A DNA stretch of 64,000 nt from Pseudovirgaria hyperparasitica (lineage: Eukaryota > Ascomycota > Dothideomycetes > Acrospermales > Acrospermaceae): assembly GCF_010093815.1 (NCBI RefSeq), contig NW_022985554.1, forward strand, positions 1,272,999 through 1,336,998. The letters are read 5' to 3'. Positions 1 to 9,851 of this stretch are shown one piece after another. The notes beneath the pieces were generated by a model. The model was not told where the DNA came from. It was given only the letters and a program-made list of their open reading frames with translations, and did no database searches. Each line of letters opens with the position of its first letter. Position 1 is the first letter of the stretch. The position numbers and the translations under genes are program-made.

Positions 1-1
1 C

Positions 2-931
2 AAAGATGATAACCTCGGACTGGGTGCGAAGCGGGGCAGCGAGCGGGCGGAAAACTTTGGTATGGCAGGTTTCGACGACCTTCTAGCACGACTGAACGGC
101 AAGAGCGAAGAGAAGATACAGGAGGTAAAGAGCAAGCGGCGGGATGCGGACATGAAGGTCTTTGTGAGTCAGCGCTGGGGCACGATGATGTTTGTCAGTG
201 GAGGGTTCCTGGTGGGCGATCAGATTGTCAAGAGCAAGGATGGGAGGATACCGAGTGGTGGTGGGCAGGTGGGAGATGTCGTGGATGCGAGCAAGCCAAG
301 GAAGGAATCGTCGAAGAAGAGGAAGCACAGCGAGGAGACGGCCCTTGAGACCATTGATGAGGATCAGGAGCGAAAGCTGAAGCGCAAGAAGCGGAAGTCG
401 AATCTACGCGTCGAGCTTGAGCAGGTCACAAGCGAGCCCGAAGCAAAGACGGACAAGAAGAAGTCGAAAAAAACAAAAGACAGTCAATCCGACGAGCGCT
501 CGAAGAAGAGCAAATCCAACAAGCGAAGACAGAGCCGCTCCTCCAGCGACTCGGAATCCGACAGCTCCCGTAAACACAGCAAATCCGATCCTTCCACCAA
601 ACCCGCACAAGAAACCGAATCTACCCTCAAAGCCGCCCGCAAAGCCGAGAAGGCAGCCCTCAAAGCCGCCGCGAAAGCCGACAAAGCAGCGCGCAAAGAA
701 GCCAAGCGGCTCAAGAAATCAAAATCCACATCCACGCTCCCTACGCCCGCGGACACCGCATCGTCATCCGCATCGCCAGCTCCCGCGGTCGAAGGAACAG
801 CGCCGGTCAGCAACGCTATCCCAAACACTGCTCGACACGCCGCGCGGCGGAAATACATCATGGCGAAGCGCTCTGCAATCATGGATCCGCAGGCGCTGAA
901 GGAGATTTTCATGATCAAGGGCACGGGGTGA
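2..931 (+). CDS. PXR1: PXR1/PinX1-like G-patch nucleolar protein, 5' partial
   Basis: PXR1 is a nucleolar protein needed for pre-rRNA and snoRNA processing, and its animal counterpart PinX1 also inhibits telomerase. The reading frame is open from base 2, before the first Met at 62, so the start and the N-terminal G-patch lie off the window. The visible part begins in the family's conserved block: DNLGLGAKRGSE, then FDDLLARLNGKSEE, then QRWGTMMFVSGGFLVGDQI, which is the usual PXR1 order. It is followed by a long Lys/Arg/Ser/Glu tail with KKSKK-type runs and an Ala/Lys heptad-like stretch, typical of the disordered nucleolar tail. The C-terminus keeps a short conserved-looking block (AARRKYIMAKRSAIMDPQALKEIFMIK). 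No intron is seen. The gene converges on the putative RRN10. Confidence 0.85.
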   Translation, partial: KDDNLGLGAKRGSERAENFGMAGFDDLLARLNGKSEEKIQEVKSKRRDADMKVFVSQRWGTMMFVSGGFLVGDQIVKSKDGRIPSGGGQVGDVVDASKPRKESSKKRKHSEETALETIDEDQERKLKRKKRKSNLRVELEQVTSEPEAKTDKKKSKKTKDSQSDERSKKSKSNKRRQSRSSSDSESDSSRKHSKSDPSTKPAQETESTLKAARKAEKAALKAAAKADKAARKEAKRLKKSKSTSTLPTPADTASSSASPAPAVEGTAPVSNAIPNTARHAARRKYIMAKRSAIMDPQALKEIFMIKGTG

Positions 932-1889
932 GCGTCGATTATTGGGCGTTTAAAAGCATTCTCATTCATATGAGCATGAGGGCTCCAGGCGAGGCGTTTT
1001 GACGGTGCTGTGGAGTACTGAAAACTGGCGGGATGTAGCAGTGAATATATCCTTATATGTCCATGAATCGCTTTTACTACTGCGCGTCTAGGTATTTTGT
1101 GCTAGTGTACTCCGTGGTTTATATCAAAAAGGGTGCGCGATTCAAGTTGCTTTGCTATACAAGCCGCTAGATCCGCTCTACCGCGAAAGAAGCTATGAAC
1201 ACATTGAATCCACACCCACCAACGATACAGTACATACCAAGCAATACAACCAGCCAAAGTATCCCCCCGCGAAATATTCTATGCATTCCCATTGCCTCTG
1301 TGAAACATGGCAACGCCTAAGTCAGAACCCCCTCTATATCACCCCAACCATACTATGATGGACCAAAAGATGCACCAAAACCAACCCGAATACTTATACC
1401 TGCTGCTTCAACCTGCCTTGAAAGTCGCATGTACCTACTACTGCAGCTCCGTATGCAACGGGAAGCACATACGACTATGCACCCAAGGACCATAGTGCAT
1501 GTGCCCGGACAATATATGTAGTCCTCCCTTCTGTATCGACAGGCGTACCTTTCGTCTTACGAGCGGGTTATCCAGCTTGCGGCATTGCATATCGTACCAA
1601 AAAGCACAAGTAATGCGACGTATACGGTGTTCGTTGCGCTGTGTCAAAACGACGACTGGTGTTAAGATATCCAGCGTGATGGCCAACAACGGTTCGTGCC
1701 GCTGGGAATTGGTCTGCCCTGCTGATGCACTTTATGCTCTCGAAGACAGATATCCGTCCAGCATATCCGAGAATGGTAGTAGGACTGCGGCCAAAGCAGC
1801 AAACCCAGTAAGAAGGCTCAAACAAAGCCGTAGTCCGACAGTCTCGCACGGCAGATGAAGATGGATTACCCATCCACGTATACCCCAAT
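932..1889. other. Intergenic, PXR1 and RRN10 3' flanks
   Basis: This is the convergent spacer between two gene ends. It should hold both 3' UTRs. The short open frames here show no family resemblance or coding bias, and I see no repeat or RNA gene. Confidence 0.6.
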
Positions 1890-2540
1890 TCAATCCTTTG
1901 CCCTTCCCTTTCCCGTCAGAGCAACCTCATACCTGGGCCGAGCACGCTTGCCCAACTTCTTCTTCGTCGCATCGGGATGGCCAGTAGCATCCAGCATAGC
2001 CTGAATCCGCTCATGTTCCTGCAGCCGGCTCTGTCTAGACGTGCGATCGACTACGCTCTCGCCTCCAGCCAAACCACTTCCCCTGCCAGTGGAGCCGCAC
2101 ACGTGATCATGATCATGATCAAGATCATCCGCTTCAGTAAAGACCAAGTCGCCGGACGCGCCGACGGTCTCACGGGCAGCCTCCTCCATCAGGATGCCCA
2201 TGGCCAGCAGCGCAGTCTCGTCCAGGGACTTGAAGCTCTTCCGGGCTCCTCCCGGACTCAACGCGCCGGCGTAGAACGCAGAGGCGTAGGCGTGGAGTGC
2301 CTTTAGCAGGTCGGAGTCCGGCAGCTTTTGGTCGTCGGGATGGAGCTTGCTGTCGGCGTTGTAGATGTCGTCTTCTTCGTAGCGTTGGGGTGCGCCCTTG
2401 CGCTTGAAGAGGACCTCGTCTGGGCGTAGGGGGATCCCGGTGGAGGCTTGCGGGTCTGTTGGGAGTCTGATTGAGCCGTCTGTGGCGACGCGGCCGGCGA
2501 CGGCGTCGTAGACTGTCGCGTTACGGGTGGGTTTCTTCAT
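1890..2540 (-). CDS. RRN10: Putative RNA polymerase I upstream activation factor subunit Rrn10
   Basis: Intronless, 216 aa, starting at the ATG read from 2540. The core (roughly residues 75-125) reads DSDLLKALHAYASAFY, then FKSLDETALLAMGILMEE. This resembles the yeast Rrn10 core, in which a helix ending in a tyrosine-rich patch is followed by FDETSLITLGLLIEKW. Rrn10 is part of the upstream activation factor that recruits RNA polymerase I to the rDNA promoter. The protein is longer than yeast Rrn10 (about 145 aa); the extra length is an N-terminal arm and a hydrophilic tail with a DHDHDH run. Assignment rests on this short core as I remember it, so it is moderate. It is divergent from the CSA gene with about 250 bp between start codons, which must hold both promoters. 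Confidence 0.6.
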   Translation of the reverse strand: MKKPTRNATVYDAVAGRVATDGSIRLPTDPQASTGIPLRPDEVLFKRKGAPQRYEEDDIYNADSKLHPDDQKLPDSDLLKALHAYASAFYAGALSPGGARKSFKSLDETALLAMGILMEEAARETVGASGDLVFTEADDLDHDHDHVCGSTGRGSGLAGGESVVDRTSRQSRLQEHERIQAMLDATGHPDATKKKLGKRARPRYEVALTGKGRAKD

Positions 2541-2765
2541 GTTATGGGGCCAGCCAGCGAACTTGGATGACTTTGAAAGTTCAAGAGGAGATGGATGACC
2601 ATATTAGGTAGATAGAGATGGAGTACAGCACTAGCGCACCAAAGTCAGCCTTCCCCGATCCGGCCTTAGCTCCGGGGATGTCAACCAACATCGCACTCCC
2701 GAAACCTACAAAACAGCAACACTCACCTCAACCCCTTCACGACTCCGGTCGACACCTCGATCCCC

Positions 2766-2794
2766 ATGTCTCGCAGACACACATGGCCGGATGA
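2766..2794 (+). promoter_or_regulatory. Upstream AUGs and stop-start overlapping uORF before the CSA gene
   Basis: Two ATGs lie just before the CSA start at 2791. One at 2783 opens a three-codon frame (Met-Ala-Gly) whose stop at 2792-2794 overlaps the main ATG. One at 2766 opens an out-of-frame reading that runs into the coding region. If they are in the mRNA leader they would be expected to reduce initiation at 2791 or to couple it to reinitiation. The transcription start is unknown. Confidence 0.4.
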
Positions 2795-4356
2795 GCGCCC
2801 TTCTCCTCAACCGCTCGCTCGGCGCCATCAAACCCTTCGAGCTACAGCGGTCCGAGACAACACGGCAGCTATACGCAATCCAGCCGGCCAATGTCTACTT
2901 CAAAGGGCAGAACACCAGTAGCATCACCAAAGAGCAAGGCATCCAGAGGCGCGACCACAACAATGACGACGACGAGCCCATCCCCGCGCACCCCGCAGGC
3001 GTCAACACCATCGCAATAGACCGCTTCGAAGGCAAATACCTCCTCTCCGGCGGCGCAGACTCCAGCATCGCAATATGGGACCTCGAGGACAACAACAACG
3101 CCCACAGCACCAAACACAACAGCACCACCACCACCACCCTCCACCACCCCGCCGGCCACGTCCACCGCAGCACACCCACCCACAAGCCCGGCATAACCCA
3201 CCTCTCCTTCTACGCCTTCGACTCCGCCGCCTTCCTCAGCTCCTCCTACGACCACACCCTCAAGATCTACGACGCCGAAGCCCTCACCCCCTCCGCCTCC
3301 TTCAACCTCGAAGCAGCCGTCTACTCGCACGCGATGTCGCCCATCGGAACACACCTCACCGTCGCCTGCGCAACCCAGCACCCCGCCATCCGCCTCGTCG
3401 ATCTCCGCTCCGCAGCCTGCTCGCACGCCCTCGCGGCCGGCCACTCCGCCGGCGCCGCAGTCCTCTCCCTCGCCTGGTGTCCCGTGGCTGAACACACGCT
3501 CGCTAGCGCCGGCGCAGACGGCACAATCCGCTTCTGGGATATTCGCCGCTCTGCCGCCGCCCTCGCCGTGCTCGACATGCATGATTCTCAGGGCGTTGTC
3601 GGCGGCGGTTCCAGCCCCAATCGCACCCGCACCCGCAATCCAATCCACGCCCGCGCCCACCTCGGCCCCGCAAACGGCATCTGCTGGACCGACGACGGAC
3701 AGCATCTCATCAGCGTAGGCCACGACGATCGCATCCGCGTCTGGGACGTGCGGCGCGGCGCAAACACGCTCGTCAATTTCGGACCGCTTGTGCGGAATAA
3801 TAGCAATGCTGGCGGCGGCAGAAGCTCTGCCACGCTCCTCCCCTTGCTCTCCCCGCCCTCGCTTACCCCCGCCGGCAAGGAGTTGCTTTTCTATCCTAAT
3901 CCCAACGAGATTCTGGTGTTTGATTTGTTTGAGGGTGAGTTGGTCAAGAGGCTTCGGGTGTCGTCGTCTTCGTCGATGTTGTCGTCGGGTAGGGAGATGG
4001 GGATGGGGAGGGGAGGCTTGATGGGTATGAGGAAGAAAGGTGGTCTTGGTGGTATTGGTGGAATTGGTGTGGAACAAGCCCGCAGATCGCGCACGACGGC
4101 GCTGGCGTGGAAGTATCATGACGTTGGGTTCTACTCTGCGCATGCGGATGGGAGTATTCGGGCGTGGATGCCGCGGTCGAGTGCGGATGCGGAGGCGGAT
4201 GAGGAGGAGGAGTGGGGGGAAGAGGGTGAAGGGGGTAGTGGTGGTGGTGGTGGTGGTGGTGGGAATTGGAATGGGAAGGGGAATGGGAAGAGAAAGGCAG
4301 ATGTGCTGGATGATATTGTGGAGGGGCTGACGAGGCGGACTGTCACGTTTGCGTAG
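2791..4356 (+). CDS. ERCC8: WD40 repair protein, CSA/ERCC8 orthologue (Ckn1/Rad28)
   Basis: 521 aa, single exon. CSA is the WD40 substrate receptor of a Cul4-Ddb1 ubiquitin ligase in transcription-coupled nucleotide excision repair. It follows human CSA from end to end: an N-terminal FELQRSETTRQLYAI (human LRLRRAESTRRVLGL), then HPAGVNTIAIDRFEGKYLLS around residue 67, LKIYDAEALTPSASFNLE, VYSHAMSP, HTLASAGADGTIRFWDIRR and ANTLVNFG. The C-terminus is expanded by Gly/Met- and Glu/Gly-rich runs not found in human CSA. Base usage changes abruptly: codons end mostly in C up to about 3,800 and mostly in G or T afterwards. A perfect (GGATA)23 array begins 11 nt after the stop codon. Confidence 0.9.
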   Translation: MSALLLNRSLGAIKPFELQRSETTRQLYAIQPANVYFKGQNTSSITKEQGIQRRDHNNDDDEPIPAHPAGVNTIAIDRFEGKYLLSGGADSSIAIWDLEDNNNAHSTKHNSTTTTTLHHPAGHVHRSTPTHKPGITHLSFYAFDSAAFLSSSYDHTLKIYDAEALTPSASFNLEAAVYSHAMSPIGTHLTVACATQHPAIRLVDLRSAACSHALAAGHSAGAAVLSLAWCPVAEHTLASAGADGTIRFWDIRRSAAALAVLDMHDSQGVVGGGSSPNRTRTRNPIHARAHLGPANGICWTDDGQHLISVGHDDRIRVWDVRRGANTLVNFGPLVRNNSNAGGGRSSATLLPLLSPPSLTPAGKELLFYPNPNEILVFDLFEGELVKRLRVSSSSSMLSSGREMGMGRGGLMGMRKKGGLGGIGGIGVEQARRSRTTALAWKYHDVGFYSAHADGSIRAWMPRSSADAEADEEEEWGEEGEGGSGGGGGGGGNWNGKGNGKRKADVLDDIVEGLTRRTVTFA

Positions 4357-4366
4357 ATTGTTGATG

Positions 4367-4481
4367 GGATAGGATAGGATAGGATAGGATAGGATAGGAT
4401 AGGATAGGATAGGATAGGATAGGATAGGATAGGATAGGATAGGATAGGATAGGATAGGATAGGATAGGATAGGATAGGATA
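4367..4481. repeat. Perfect pentanucleotide microsatellite (GGATA)23
   Basis: 115 bp, 23 exact copies with no interruption, probably inside the CSA 3' UTR. On the opposite strand the unit reads TATCC and is open in all three frames (Tyr-Pro-Ile-Leu-Ser), which explains the spurious antisense frames here. Confidence 0.98.
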
Positions 4482-4739
4482 CATGCATGTATGCGTTCGT
4501 CATCAGCACTTGGTTTCCATGTCAGGTCTGGTGTCACAAAAAAGAAAAGAAACAGAGAAGAATGAAGAAAGAACAAAGTATTTTTTGCGCGTCTGTTGCT
4601 ACCACTACTGCGACTGCTACTGCTACTGCTACTGCTGCTGTCTTTTAGAACTGAAGAGGTGGACAGCTGATTTCAATAAGAATATAAAGATGAAGAAGAA
4701 GATGATAGTTTCCAACCTCTACTTCGGTCTCCGTATGTA

Positions 4740-4815
4740 GAGCAGAGCAGCAGAGCATAGTAGCGCAGAGCAGGACAGAGCAGAGCAGCCAGAGCAGGAT
4801 GGAGCAGAGCAGGAC
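4740..4815. repeat. Degenerate AGAGC/AGCAG short tandem repeat
   Basis: Irregular tandem copies of AGAGC interleaved with AGCAG and AGGAC, between the CSA and velB 3' ends. Confidence 0.7.
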
Positions 4816-4872
4816 GGAGGCTCCGGTGCCAAACGTTGCATCTCGGTGCTGCGCGTGTGTCTACGTCCCTTC

Positions 4873-5115
4873 ACTCGCCATCCATCATCCATTTGCCGTC
4901 CAACCACCCGCCGTTCGTACGTCCGTCGTCCGTTCGTGCACCGTCCGTTCGTCCGCCATGCAATCATCCACCATCCCATCCGTCCACCATCCCATCACCC
5001 GCCGTCCACTCCTCCCTGATCCACTCCTCCCCAACCCACTCATCCCCTTCACCCCTCACCCCTCATCCCATCGCCCGCCGTCCATCCGTCCATCCGTCCG
5101 TCCGTCCGGCCGTAC
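4873..5115. repeat. Degenerate CCATCC/CCGTCC pyrimidine-rich repeat
   Basis: About 240 bp dominated by CCATC, CCGTC and CGTC units with point variation, and almost no G-runs on this strand. It looks like an old, diverged tandem array close to the velB 3' end. Confidence 0.75.
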
Positions 5116-5174
5116 GTACATTCGCATCTGCGATTCTAATCAACTCAAACTAGAAGGCACATCTAATAACACAG

Positions 5175-6743
5175 TCAGATTTCGTCGGCATCGTATTCCT
5201 CGCGGTTGGGCACGCTCTTGGGCCCGTCCTTACGAATTGGTATTTTGATTCCCTGGGCGGCGAAGCAGCGACTCAGCTCGGTGCTCTCGACCACGCCCGG
5301 AAACTTCTTTGCCGAGTAGACTTGGAAGGGGTCTGTAAAGTTGTATGCCAGCACGGGGGCACGGCCTTTGTTGAGGCTACCTTTGCCATCGCCAACGTCG
5401 ACAAAGTTCATCTTCAGTCTGTCGCGGGTGTGTGTGTTAGTTGGGTGTGCGAGCAGGGTTCATGGCAGGACAGGGGAGAGAGAGAGTGTGTGTGTGTGTT
5501 AGTTGGGTAAGCAGATAGAGTCAGTAGTTCTCCGCGCAACATACCGGAATACTCCTTCGGTGCGGACCGAGAGATCTTGGAGGATGAACCAGAGCCCACA
5601 TTTGCCCTGGGGGTCCTTCAGCTTAAAGGCATTCACCGACAGGCTTCCAATGAGGTTGCGCGTGTACATGCCAGCAGTACCATGGTGGTGATTGACGGCG
5701 GCGGCGCCCTGAGCAGCTTGGACGGGCTGGCTGTAGTGTACGGCTTGTGGAGGCTGTGAATAGCCGACGGGAGGACTCCATTGTTGCTGTGGATAGTGTG
5801 GCATCTGACCGCCGTATTGGGCGGCCTGGGCGGCATGAGCGGCATGGGCGGCCTGAGCGGCGTGTGCGGCTTGAGCGGCCTGGGCGGCATGGGCCATAAT
5901 CTGCTGCTGCTGGGCATTTGTAACAGTCTGACGCGAGTAGATGACCTCGGGCGGAGGCGGATAGGAAACGGGAGTGGCATTGGAGATGGAGACGGAGGGA
6001 GCGCCGCCATGCGATCGCACCAGGTTCACCTCCTGTTGACCTTCCTTGTCCCACAAGTCCACGCTGAGGACCATGTATTGGCTCTCGATTTCGCTGTAGA
6101 TGGTGCATTAGTCGACCGCGCAGGTCTGGTAGAACATGTGCAAACGTACTTGTAGTCTGGAATCTCTTTGCCCGTCTTGGGATCGACGATACAGAGGCGT
6201 ATGCATGGTGGTGGGGTGATGGGTCTTCGATCCTAGGGTTGCGGTTTAGCAGCTCGTTGAGTGTATGTGTGAGGAAGAAGACTCTTTGGCATCCATCGTC
6301 CTCTCTTGCGTGTGAACTCACCTTGTCGCCAAAACCACACATACGGGCTCGCAAAGGACCTTGTGCGACGATGAGGCTGTTTGTAAGATGAAATCAGATT
6401 GGTTCTGGTAATGAGAATACAGAAGACGTACGTATAAAACAAGCCGTCACGCTCGCTGGTCATGCCAAGGCCATCCAGATTGTGGGGTCTGGCAGGGTGA
6501 ATAGCCATGCTGTTTTGTGGTGGGGGCGGAGGCTGTATGTACATGGCGGCATGTGGATGCTGCATCTGTTGCGGAGGGCCAGGAGGATACTGGGCATGAG
6601 CGTGCATGGTAGCGGGCATATAGGAGGTTTGTGAGGTGACGGGAGGCAGAGAGGGCATGTGCGGGACAAGGGCATGGTGTGACTGCTGGGGCCTCTGAGG
6701 CTGTTGGGACTGTTGCAGAGGAGGTTGATGCGGAGGGGGTTGA

Positions 6744-6779
<36 letters not shown>

Positions 6780-6973
6780 GACGTGTGATGCGGCTGAGGA
6801 GTGTGGTGCTGAGGCGGCTGATGCGGAGGCGGCTGGTGCTGAGGCGGTTGATGCTGAGGTTGATGATGCCGAGGAGGTTGATGCTGAGGCAGTTGATGCT
6901 GAGGCAGTTGATGCTGAGGGGGTGGATGCTGAGGAGACTGATGGTATGATGGATGCATCATATTGGCAGCCAT
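5175..6973 (-). CDS. velB: Velvet-family regulator VelB, five exons
   Basis: VelB joins VeA and LaeA, or VosA, to control light response, sporulation and secondary metabolism. Exons (minus strand): 6432-6973, 6322-6376, 6150-6232, 5545-6093, 5175-5418; the sum is 490 aa and all phases agree. The velvet domain reads [92 protein letters not shown] and [12 protein letters not shown], which marks it as VelB rather than VeA or VosA. The first 150 or so residues are His/Pro/Gln-rich with an 11-Gln run. A second low-complexity insert of Ala/Gln/His (about residues 282-317) splits the velvet domain, at the place where other VelB proteins carry a variable insert. It is longer than A. nidulans VelB (about 370 aa). 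Confidence 0.95.
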
Positions 6974-7752
6974 GATGCCCGGTGGCTGCGTAGCTGCAGT
7001 CGAGTCGAGTGGGAACGACCAGTTGTCAGAATAGGGACACGCTCAGACGAGGCGGCACACACGAACCTTATGTGAAGGGCGTGGTGGGTGTAACGAGAGA
7101 CGAGCTCGGGATCCCAAAGACGTGGTTTGACAGATGGAAGCACTGCCTGACGGTCGAGAATGCAAGCGAATGTAGGTGAGTGTGACAAGAGAGGAGGAGT
7201 CGAGAAGGTCTGGCGGATGAGGGATATATCTGGATGAGAAAAACAAATATCCAAAGACGCGTGCGAGCGAGTGTTGCTCTAGTTACGCGTTCTTCCAAGC
7301 TGCTGGTTCCCAGAGTCGAGTGTCCCTTGGTTGAAGGGCCCGTCAGGATCCGGGTAGTGGATGGTGGAAGTTGTCAAAAGCAGTCACCGTATCATGCTCG
7401 CCACGGGAGTAGTATGTAGTGTAGTGGAATGGAGTGTTGTGCCGTGCCGTGTCGTGTCGTGTAATTGTAATTACAGACAGCTGGAGAGAAGGTCGAGACC
7501 TGTCCAATGATGTCCTCTCTTCCTTCCAGAATGCACGTCGAAGCCAAACGTCTCTGAAAAGTAAAAAGACGGTGTTCTGGAGGTACAAGACTGCCCGGTA
7601 CCGCGCAGTGCCGCGTCCCTGTCTAGGTTACACGCTCTTTCAAGACCCAGAGTCTCCAAGACCGTGTAGCTTGGTCGACACAAGCAGCAGTTGAGGATAT
7701 GGGAGATGTGTGCGGACGGATGGTACGGCGTGGATCGACGACAATTGGGAGG

Positions 7753-7787
7753 AAAAGAAGAAGAAGAAGAAGAAGAAGAAGAAGAAG
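7753..7787. repeat. (GAA)n microsatellite
   Basis: About eleven tandem GAA/AAG units upstream of velB, outside any supported coding region. Confidence 0.9.
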
Positions 7788-8001
7788 CAGAAGCTGTGCT
7801 CGGCCACAGATGCGGTGCGTCTTCTTGCTGGCGATAGAAGTCGGATGGTGACACGAATTGAGAGGGACTGAGCGAGTCGATGTGAAGGGCGCAGTCGGCG
7901 GAGGGGGGGAGGAGGGGAGGGGAGAGGTTGGTCGAAGAGATTGGCGGGGAATGGCGAGGAAGTGAGCAAAGAAGGAGGAGTTCGGAGCAATACGGTGTCG
8001 A

Positions 8002-8032
8002 CACTCAGCACTCAGCACTCAGCACTCAGCAC
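8002..8032. repeat. CACTCAG heptanucleotide repeat
   Basis: Four exact CACTCAG units followed by a partial copy. Confidence 0.9.
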
Positions 8033-8128
8033 ATTCTGTACAAACGATAATTGTCGAGAAAGTGAAGAGAGAGGGCGGACGAAAGTGTTGAAGGAGTTGA
8101 CGTCGGACTTGACTTGGGATGAAGCAGA

Positions 8129-8156
8129 TTGGTTGGTTGGTTGGTTGGTTGGTTGG
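8129..8156. repeat. (TTGG)7 microsatellite
   Basis: Seven exact tetranucleotide units in the velB upstream region. Confidence 0.9.
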
Positions 8157-8232
8157 CGAGAGAGAGTAGTGGAGGATTCCCTAGCACAGTAGACAATTAC
8201 AGTAATTAACTAATAAGACGTGAGACGGGTGC

Positions 8233-8233
<1 letters not shown>

Positions 8234-8266
<33 letters not shown>
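8234..8266. repeat. (AGC)11 microsatellite
   Basis: Eleven exact AGC units in non-coding sequence. The same CAG/CTG class also appears inside coding regions of velB and EAF1. Confidence 0.9.
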
Positions 8267-8267
<1 letters not shown>

Positions 8268-9851
8268 GGATGCTCCACTTGGCGCGCAAACTCCACCCCC
8301 GTGCAGCTAATTACTGCCACTTTACCCTTTTGTTACCTGACAACCTTCGCCTGGGAAGCACGGCCAGCACCGCCAGCACCGCCAACAGCAGCCCAAAGTG
8401 CCCCCCGAAAGCTCCCAAGAGCCCCCAAGAAAGCCCCCCCAAAAGCCGCCGACAGTAGCCCCAGCCCCCGCCCCAGCCCAGCGTCAACGTTCCTCTTTAG
8501 CTGCAGATGGATGGCCGGCTCGATTATCGATTGTCGATTGCTCCTCTATCGTTAATTATTGTCATCACTCAAATCCTCCTATATAACGAATACATCCACA
8601 TACGACTTAGTGCTAATCAGTTGTCATATATACTGCACATATATATATATATATATACACATCTTGCTACATAGCTCCTAGTCCATCCAATACATGATGC
8701 CATGCACCCGTCCCTTACCACCATCACCATCACCATTGCTTGTCTGCCTCCAGTCTCTGCCTGTCTCCCTGTCTTATCCAGCCACGCTGCCACACAGCCA
8801 GCCAAGCTACAACAAATACAGTTAGCACCACCCACACCACCCCATCTGACAGGTCCCCCGCCAATGCAGTGCAATAGCTGCCGTCCAGTGGGATCAGATA
8901 GCGACGTCCCGCGGTGGCTTGATGCATGCAAATGTCCCCGTCTCCCCCCCCAAAATGACGCCCCGGGGGAGTGGCGGCCGACCGTTGTGCCGGTGCTTGG
9001 GTGCTTGGGTGCTTGGGTGCATGCAGTAGTGTGTGTGCCTAGTGTGTGTGTGCCTGCGTGCCTGCATTCCATCCCATCCATCCATCCAACCATGCCGCTC
9101 ATCAGAAAGTCTACTCATCAATACCTACCTAGCATGGGCCCACCAAAGCATACCACATTTCTCCCTTGGAGCACAGCATACTATAGCATACCCCCAAAAC
9201 CCAGCATTCTCCAACAAAAAAATACAAGAGCAACACCATACCAAAGCACAGACAGATAACCCTAACCCAGACGACGTTCGTCATCACTCCTCGATTTCCC
9301 TACTACTAATCAATTACTACGACCGCCCACACCAGAGCGGTCGGAAGAAAAAGTACAGTAATTATCTATGTAGCTATTGATTAGTGAAATCCCCCATCCC
9401 CGGCATCCGATGATGAACCGATGATTCCCCGTCCTTTTTTTATGTCGAATATAAAGGGTACTTGACTTATTCATATGCTTTCGGCCTTAGGCATGTCAGC
9501 CTTAGGCATGCATATACGCTAGCCTAGAAAACAAGAATAGTGCCGATACACGCTATATTACGCGATTCGGCGTCTTCATCGTCAAGCTTGCTTGCTTACT
9601 TGGCAACATACACATACACACACTGATACAGTATAATACTTACCACACCACACCACACCTGCTGAGAAGACCATGATGACATGCATATATATATATATAT
9701 ACATACACAATACAGTATCCATCACTCATCTGTGCACACTTCTACTGCCCCTCCACCACACTCCCTCCACCCACCTGCAAATACGCCACGCTAAATCACC
9801 CAATCCACCAATCCACCACCCCATGTGCCAATCTCAGATTCTTCAACTTAA

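Larger units (their letters stand above)
4357..5174. other. Convergent CSA/velB intergene made mostly of simple repeats
   Basis: About 800 bp between two gene ends. It contains (GGATA)23, a CTACTG-type run at about 4611-4640, a degenerate AGAGC/AGCAG run at about 4740-4815, and a degenerate CCATCC/CCGTCC run at about 4873-5115. I see no gene. Confidence 0.75.
6974..9851. other. velB upstream region and HEL2 3' flank, repeat-rich
   Basis: 2.9 kb with no supported gene, upstream of velB and downstream of HEL2. It holds (GAA)n at 7753-7787, four CACTCAG units at 8002-8032, (TTGG)7 at 8129-8156, (AGC)11 at 8234-8266, (AT)n at 8639-8657 and 9685-9701, and three GGTGCTTG units at 8992-9020. A long leader with 5' UTR introns would be plausible for a developmental regulator, but I cannot place a transcription start. 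Confidence 0.6.

Noticed and set aside
2869-4509. A 546-codon open frame on the minus strand opposite the CSA gene, ending in Tyr-Pro-Ile-Leu-Ser repeats
   Set aside because: It is a shadow of a GC-rich coding strand with few stops opposite it, and its N-terminus is just the complement of the (GGATA)23 array. CSA on the plus strand has strong family identity.
4873-5115. The CCATCC/CCGTCC region as a possible telomere-like or centromere-type repeat
   Set aside because: The unit is too irregular and the array is short and intergenic between two normal genes; a diverged simple repeat is enough.
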